Of a stretch of DNA of 9,766 bases, positions 5,683 through 9,766 are shown in pieces. The stretch lies in assembly GCA_937871605.1 (NCBI GenBank), contig CALMRM010000010.1, forward strand, positions 1-9,766, in the 5' to 3' direction. The notes beneath the pieces were generated by a model. That model was not told the DNA's origin. It did not search any database and saw nothing but the letters and a program-made list of their open reading frames with translations. The number at the start of each line of letters is the position of its first letter. The first letter of the stretch is position 1. A program made the translations under genes and the position numbers. The stretch comes from an uncultured Terriglobus sp. (GTDB lineage: Bacteria; Acidobacteriota; Terriglobia; Terriglobales; Acidobacteriaceae).

Positions 5683-8235
5683 ATGATCGACGTGTTTGTT
5701 GGCGGTGTGCAGGGTTTTGACACATTTGCTTCGGCGACTGTCACGGCCACTTTACGCGCAACTGGCCGGGTTGGCTTGTATGCCCACGCGAACGCGGTGC
5801 AGCAGGTTTACGATAATGGCGATCTGCCCAGCATCGTCTCGGCATTTTCTGGGGATGGCAGCGGCTTCGCCGAGCTTCCGTTCGAAACGAACGCCTCCGG
5901 CTGGTTCAGCAGCTATTACACCCAGGTTGACGTTGACAGCAATCTCACTCCATCCATTGCTGCCGTCGATGTCTCCTCCTATACGGTCGATTACAGTTCG
6001 TGGAGCGCCTACGTCCAAGCTGCAGCTGCAGTCGGCATTTCACGCGTCACCCCGATTTTTTCACCCAACGACTTGGCCGACCCGCTGGGCGACTTTGCCA
6101 CGCTGCCGGCTTATGCAAGCCTGCGCGCTGCGGCCCTGCTGGGCGGCGGCATCACGCTCGACAGCCCCCCAAGCTACTCGCTGGCGCGCGGCTCAGCTTA
6201 CCTGAGCACCATCGAGAGTGAAATCCGCTGGGCCAATGCGAACGGCATTACCAGCACCGTCATCGTGTCGCCGACGTCTGCCGACTTTGACAGCAGCTTC
6301 CGCGAAACCACGGCGCAGTTCATCGCCCAATTGGCTGCCAACAATGCTTTGCCGGACGACTGGGTGGTCGAAACTTACGCGACCGATGGCACCACCGTGA
6401 TCGGCAGCGAAGCCGATCCGGAATCCATCGCCGGCGTGGCGCTCTGGATCGCACAGAACGCTGACACGCAGGGATCGATCCAGCATTCTGCAGCGTCGTT
6501 GACCTGGACGACGCCGGTCCACGTCGAGGTGGGCGGCGCGTCGACGCTCTCGGTCAACGACACAGATGGACAGGCCTATGTCTTCGGCGGATCGGGAGGC
6601 TTGTCCTTGAACTCTTCCGGCGCTTTGGACCAAGCCTCGACCACAAGCGGTTCGGTCAACACGGTGACCGTCGGTGCGTCCGCTGTGGTCAACAGCCTGG
6701 GCAAGGATACAATCAGCACTGGTGCCAACGCCACTGTCACGGTTGGCGGCTCAGCCGGCGTCACGACCGGTGCTAACTCGACCATAACGGTGCAAGGCGT
6801 GGCCACCATCAATGGCGGCGGCGGATCCAACACCTATACGGTCAGCGGCACCGCATCCGTTCTGAGTCAGGCTACCGGGAGTGATCTCATCAACGCGTTG
6901 GCCGGGTCGAATGTGTCAGCGACGGTGACAGGGGCGAATTTCACGCTAGCCGACTATGGCGCAACCGTTCGTGTCAGCGAAGCCGGAAATGGCTCGGCCT
7001 TGTCTCTGTCCGGCGGTGGCGCGCTGATCTATGGCGGCGCAGGCCAAACCATGACGGTGCAGACCAACACCGGAGTAGCCACCCAGGTGACGTTGGGATC
7101 TGGCAACGCCACAGTCGACTCTATGGGCAACGACGCGGTGGTGGGTGGCAGCGGGTCCAACCTGTATCTGTTCTCGGGCAACAGCAGCCTGACCAGCCAG
7201 TCGTCTGGGCAGGACGTGATCAACGCGCTGGCTGGGTCGACGCTGAACGCGTCCATCACCAGCAAGTCGTTTGAGCTGGCTGACTTTGGCGCTGCGGTGC
7301 ACGTGAGCGAGACCGGCGGCGGCGACAACTCCAGCGTCACCCTGGCCGGCGGCGGCGCCCTGGTGGGCGGCGGCGCGGGCCAAGGGATCACGGTGAGCAC
7401 CAACGCCGGGGTCGCCACCCAGGTCACCCTGGGCACCGGCAACAGCACGGTCATTTCCTGGGGCAACGACACGATTCAAGACAGCACCGGGAGTCACACG
7501 ATCCAGGTGAACGGCAATGCCACTGTGACGTGCCAGACGACTGGCTCAGACTGTGTTCGCACCATGGCAGGCTCTAACGCGACGGTCGCTGTGACTAGCC
7601 CGTCGTTCAAGCTCTTCAACAAGGGCGGTACGGTCAACATCTCTGAAACGGGCGGTGGCGACAACGCGTTCGTGGGCTTGAATGGTGGCAGCGCCACAGT
7701 AACGGGCGGTGCCGGCAATGGGTTGACGACCACGACGAGCGCTTCGACCGCGTCCAAGGTGACGGTCGGCGCTGAGGCCTCACTGGTTAGGAGCAACGGG
7801 CAAGACACCGTCTTCGGCGGTTCCGGTCAGCTTACTTTCATCGGTGGCAGCGAGGCGTCCAGCGTCGTTGGCGGTACAGGTGGCTTAATCATCGAAGCTG
7901 GGTCGGGCAATCTTACCGTAACGGGGGGCAGTGCGGCAGACATCTTCCATGCTGGGACGGGGACAAACCTGTTCACCGAAGGTGCGGGTAACGATGTCAG
8001 TTACTTGGGCGCGGGCAACAGCACTGTCATCGGCGGCAGTGGAACCAACATTTATGACTTCGTCACTGGCAGCGGCAGCAGGTCGATCGACGTGCAAAAT
8101 TTTCACGTCGGACGTGATACAGCCAATTTTGGCGGAAACGCGATATCCAGCCAAACGGTCGTTAATGGCTCTCTGAAGGTCGTCCTGAGCGATGGTGCCC
8201 TGGTCACGTTCGACGGAGTCACCAAAACCATGTGA
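5683..8235 (+). CDS. Large repeat protein: barrel-like N-terminal domain, tandem ~110-residue repeats, type I secretion-like C-terminus
   Basis: The product is 850 residues from ATG 5683; GTG 5680 would add one residue. Residues 1-260 are homologous to the secreted protein at 3690-4757: VFVGGV (4-9), ATGRVGLYAHAN (26-37), ALLGGGITLDSPPSY (151-165; D160), WANANGITSTVIVSPT (183-198) and LPDDWVVETY (223-232; E230). There is no signal peptide. Residues ~280-387 are beta-repeat-like, and 388-720 hold three tandem units of 110, 112 and 111 residues, each with a GSDxINALAGS-type motif and a (Q/K)VT(V/L)G...GxDT element. Residues 721-850 include GGSxxxIF, GAGNDVSYLG and GGSGTNIYDF, degenerate forms of the RTX nonapeptide, then QNFHVGRDTANFGG and LKVVLSDGALVTFDGV, as at the ends of type I secretion substrates. 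It is probably exported by a type I system encoded elsewhere. The N-terminal activity is unknown; a glycan-active enzyme or binder is a guess. The only cysteines are C617 and C624. Confidence 0.87.
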   Translation: MIDVFVGGVQGFDTFASATVTATLRATGRVGLYAHANAVQQVYDNGDLPSIVSAFSGDGSGFAELPFETNASGWFSSYYTQVDVDSNLTPSIAAVDVSSYTVDYSSWSAYVQAAAAVGISRVTPIFSPNDLADPLGDFATLPAYASLRAAALLGGGITLDSPPSYSLARGSAYLSTIESEIRWANANGITSTVIVSPTSADFDSSFRETTAQFIAQLAANNALPDDWVVETYATDGTTVIGSEADPESIAGVALWIAQNADTQGSIQHSAASLTWTTPVHVEVGGASTLSVNDTDGQAYVFGGSGGLSLNSSGALDQASTTSGSVNTVTVGASAVVNSLGKDTISTGANATVTVGGSAGVTTGANSTITVQGVATINGGGGSNTYTVSGTASVLSQATGSDLINALAGSNVSATVTGANFTLADYGATVRVSEAGNGSALSLSGGGALIYGGAGQTMTVQTNTGVATQVTLGSGNATVDSMGNDAVVGGSGSNLYLFSGNSSLTSQSSGQDVINALAGSTLNASITSKSFELADFGAAVHVSETGGGDNSSVTLAGGGALVGGGAGQGITVSTNAGVATQVTLGTGNSTVISWGNDTIQDSTGSHTIQVNGNATVTCQTTGSDCVRTMAGSNATVAVTSPSFKLFNKGGTVNISETGGGDNAFVGLNGGSATVTGGAGNGLTTTTSASTASKVTVGAEASLVRSNGQDTVFGGSGQLTFIGGSEASSVVGGTGGLIIEAGSGNLTVTGGSAADIFHAGTGTNLFTEGAGNDVSYLGAGNSTVIGGSGTNIYDFVTGSGSRSIDVQNFHVGRDTANFGGNAISSQTVVNGSLKVVLSDGALVTFDGVTKTM
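6661..6843 (+). repeat. Partial (half) repeat unit ahead of the tandem repeats
   Basis: Residues 327-387 of the 850-residue protein (TVTVGASAVVNSLGKDTI ... GGGGSNTYTV) match the second half of the full units, which carry QVTLGSGNATVDSMGNDAV and related text. This makes about 3.5 repeats. The extra stretch of alternating T/V/G between the two motifs makes this half-unit longer than its counterparts. Confidence 0.6.
6844..7842 (+). repeat. Three tandem coding repeats of 330, 336 and 333 bp
   Basis: Units at 6844-7173, 7174-7509 and 7510-7842 encode residues 388-497, 498-609 and 610-720. Each starts with SG/NG and an Ala/Ser/Thr stretch. Each then carries TGSDLINALAGS / SGQDVINALAGS / TGSDCVRTMAGS, next FTLADYGATVRVSE / FELADFGAAVHVSE / FKLFNKGGTVNISE, a Gly-rich GGAG segment, and finally the VTxG...GxDT element. 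Units 1 and 2 are closest; unit 3 is the most diverged and the only one with cysteines. The pattern fits internal duplication of a beta-rich module. Confidence 0.8.
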
Positions 8236-8246
8236 TAACCCGGTGG

Positions 8247-8271
8247 CGGGTGATGGACTATACTTCACCCG
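8247..8271. terminator. Possible stem-loop between convergent genes
   Basis: CGGGTGA (8247-8253) and TCACCCG (8265-8271) are perfect 7-base inverted arms around an 11-base loop, between the plus-strand stop at 8233-8235 and the minus-strand stop at 8267-8265. The right arm overlaps the GT61 stop codon. A competing smaller stem, ACCCG (8238-8242) with CGGGT (8247-8251), is also possible. Neither strand shows a T run after the stem, so termination by this element is only plausible. Confidence 0.35.
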
Positions 8272-9443
8272 AACGCTACTGCATTCAGCACATCCTGGAG
8301 CATCGCCGGGTCAATGGTATAAGAACTCAGGTGCGCAGGAAGATCGCCGTTGCAGGTTGGCCCGAAGCATGCGACGTATCGATGCGACCGAACGGCCGCC
8401 AAGTCCCAATAGAAGGGTTCCAGCCATCCTTCCGGGCCAAGATAGACCGTCGTCGTTCCTTCCCGAGCGAACAGGCAGTTCGTCATCGCCGCTCCCATGC
8501 AGCCGACAACCATTTTGGCACCCGAAAAGGCGCTGACCTGTTCGGTAAAACTCATGGCCTCGACATCGACGACTTCGAACCCGCGCGCCTCTAGCAAGGC
8601 TTGGATTGTTGCAAGATTGACGAGCGAGCGTTTCCCGTGGTCCCGCCGAGTGATGAAGATGCGATCGGCAGCCGGCCGGTCCGGCCGCAAGCGCTCGTTG
8701 AGGAACCTCATCGCTTCTGGGCATTTCAGCACAGGGTGGTAGCTGACCGGCGTTGCATAATAGAGATTGCTGAAAGCATAAACACGTCCGGGTTTGAGGA
8801 GGCGGACCTCGATATCTTCGAAACCAGCGCAGAGTTGGTGAAGGGAGTCCGACCGTACATGGTCCATGATCATGCTGTCAGAATTGATCCATATGCGGAT
8901 GGGACGGCCAGCAGCTTCGTCCTGGAGCGCGGCAAGCGCGCGCGCGCGGGGAAGGTCGTCAATGAGCCAATGTCCGTAGTTGTAGGACCCCGCTGAGCCT
9001 AAGAAGAAGTTTACCGCTTTCGTCCCGATAAGGCTATGCGTCTCGATGTCACGGCCTGCAAGATCAATCTGTTCGACCCATGGACGATCATTCTCTCGGT
9101 TCGTCTCGTAGACCATCCGCAAACCAGAGTTGGTGTAGCTAAATAGAAGGCTTTGATGGAGAAGACCTGATTTTAGGCAGACTAAGACACTTTTCACGCC
9201 ACCGCTGTTTATTTTGTTGCATTTTTCATAATACTGTTGAATGTCTGTCTTAAAATCGACGTTTCGCGTGTGAATCTCTGCATGTGGACGAAGATAGGAG
9301 TAGCTCTCGTAAAGGCCGGTGACAATGCGGCAGTAATCAGGGTTTCCTGTGCTGAAAGCTTCTAAGTTTGCCGATACCTGATAAGTTTTAGCTAAGTCAT
9401 GAGACTTATACAGAATGTCGGGCAAGCAAGACATGAAATCCAC
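8265..9443 (-). CDS. GT61-family (DUF563) glycosyltransferase
   Basis: The product is 392 residues. GTG 9443 is chosen because GGAG lies 9 nt upstream; ATG 9434 (three codons later, GGA 5 nt upstream) is an alternative. Family marks are NYGHWLIDDLPRA (155-167, H158), RIFITRRDHGKRSLVN (261-276), GFEVVDVEAMSFTEQV (288-303) and AKMVVGCMGAAMTNCLF (309-325). These are the usual GT61 blocks: YxHWxxDxLPR, R-rich/N, ExxSFxEQ and HGAxxTN. GT61 enzymes transfer sugars such as xylose onto polysaccharides or glycolipids; the donor here is unknown. The usual histidine of the HGA motif is replaced by M316, an odd change at a conserved place. The first ~150 codons are much richer in A/T than the rest, suggesting a different origin or a chimeric gene. 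It faces the 850-residue gene with 29 bp between stops. Confidence 0.9.
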   Translation of the reverse strand: MDFMSCLPDILYKSHDLAKTYQVSANLEAFSTGNPDYCRIVTGLYESYSYLRPHAEIHTRNVDFKTDIQQYYEKCNKINSGGVKSVLVCLKSGLLHQSLLFSYTNSGLRMVYETNRENDRPWVEQIDLAGRDIETHSLIGTKAVNFFLGSAGSYNYGHWLIDDLPRARALAALQDEAAGRPIRIWINSDSMIMDHVRSDSLHQLCAGFEDIEVRLLKPGRVYAFSNLYYATPVSYHPVLKCPEAMRFLNERLRPDRPAADRIFITRRDHGKRSLVNLATIQALLEARGFEVVDVEAMSFTEQVSAFSGAKMVVGCMGAAMTNCLFAREGTTTVYLGPEGWLEPFYWDLAAVRSHRYVACFGPTCNGDLPAHLSSYTIDPAMLQDVLNAVAFG

Positions 9444-9766
9444 AGCGCGGTTCTCCGTCTGAAATCCGGTTGAAGGCTCGAACGGCTGAAGCCGAGATAT
9501 GGTCAGGTCTCCTGCGCCAGTGTTCGGCCGCTCGCGTCCAACGTCCTGTCACGATGCTCCCAAGTTCACACACCCTTCCTTCAGAGCCCATTTTCCGTAT
9601 CATGCTTGTCGGATGTCTGTGCCTTGATGACAACCTTTGTCGAACCAGCCAGTCCAGCCATGACACGCCGATTGACACGGTTGCCTACCCGGTATGAGTC
9701 CCGACGTGGCCGTTCCGCTCGGCGTCCTCTTACGTTATGTCACTCCTCCTGCTTTCGCCTCACCTT
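9444..9766. other. Right-edge stretch without a supportable gene
   Basis: These 323 bases precede the GT61 start and should hold its promoter, which I could not identify. Open frames of 75 to 90 codons cross the stretch on both strands, but their translations are rich in Arg/Ser/His and match no known protein type. A TTGACA (9672-9677) with TATGAG (9693-9698) has a 15-base spacer, too short to be a convincing rightward promoter. Confidence 0.4.

Noticed and set aside
6661..7842. The repeats as a CRISPR or DNA-level satellite array.
   Set aside because: The units are over 330 bp, diverged in DNA and in frame with one long coding sequence, so they are protein-domain duplications.
9470..9697. 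Small open frames on both strands at the right edge (75 codons plus, 90 codons minus).
   Set aside because: They overlap each other, and the minus-strand one also overlaps the GT61 gene. Their translations show no known protein features.
9672..9698. TTGACA ... TATGAG as a sigma-70-type promoter reading right.
   Set aside because: The spacer is 15 bases and the -10 match is poor; no gene start is visible downstream within the window.
9655..9766. Possible transposase remnant (a frame reading TRYESRRGRSARR-like text).
   Set aside because: The similarity to transposase ends is only a short Arg-rich run; there are no terminal repeats or DDE residues.

Overview
The window is GC-rich, compactly coded DNA typical of an alphaproteobacterium. 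The glycosyltransferase architectures (a GT-B enzyme behind 'YLDANRDVA..GVNPFWHYLAHGRSEGRNP'-type repeats, a tandem GT2 behind beta-rich modules, and a GT61 enzyme) point to the Rhodospirillales/Acetobacterales/Azospirillum type. The lineage is inferred from family resemblance only. No rRNA, tRNA, CRISPR array, insertion sequence or phage gene was recognised.

Layout. (1) 741 down to the left edge, minus strand: the first 247 codons of a GT4-like glycosyltransferase that runs out of the window. (2) 742-931: a divergent intergenic region with an 11-bp direct repeat. (3) 932-5501, plus strand: an operon-like run of three genes. These are a 918-residue two-domain GT2 glycosyltransferase, a 355-residue secreted protein starting at TTG 1 nt after the GT2 stop, and a 233-residue class I SAM-dependent methyltransferase. 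(4) 5502-5682: an AT-richer gap with a long inverted repeat and a small hairpin over the next ribosome binding site. (5) 5683-8235, plus strand: an 850-residue glycine/serine/threonine/asparagine-rich protein with about 3.5 tandem ~110-residue repeats and a C-terminus like type I secretion (RTX-type) substrates. (6) 8265-9443, minus strand: a GT61 glycosyltransferase, convergent with gene 5. (7) 9444-9766: no gene that can be supported.

The most interesting observation is that the 355-residue protein and the first ~260 residues of the 850-residue protein are the same domain. Both show a TGR(I/V)GLYxHAN motif near the start, GGGI(S/T)LDxPPxY in the middle and LPxxWVVExY near the end. One copy carries an N-terminal Sec signal peptide and several cysteines. 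The other has no signal peptide or cysteine in the domain and is fused to beta-repeats with a type I secretion-like tail. The locus therefore appears to make two versions of one unrecognised, possibly (beta/alpha)-barrel, domain for two export routes, inside a surface-glycan gene cluster. The reading is that the glycosyltransferases and methyltransferase build or decorate a surface or secreted polysaccharide and the two domain-sharing proteins act on or bind it outside the cytoplasm. That functional link is inference from gene context.
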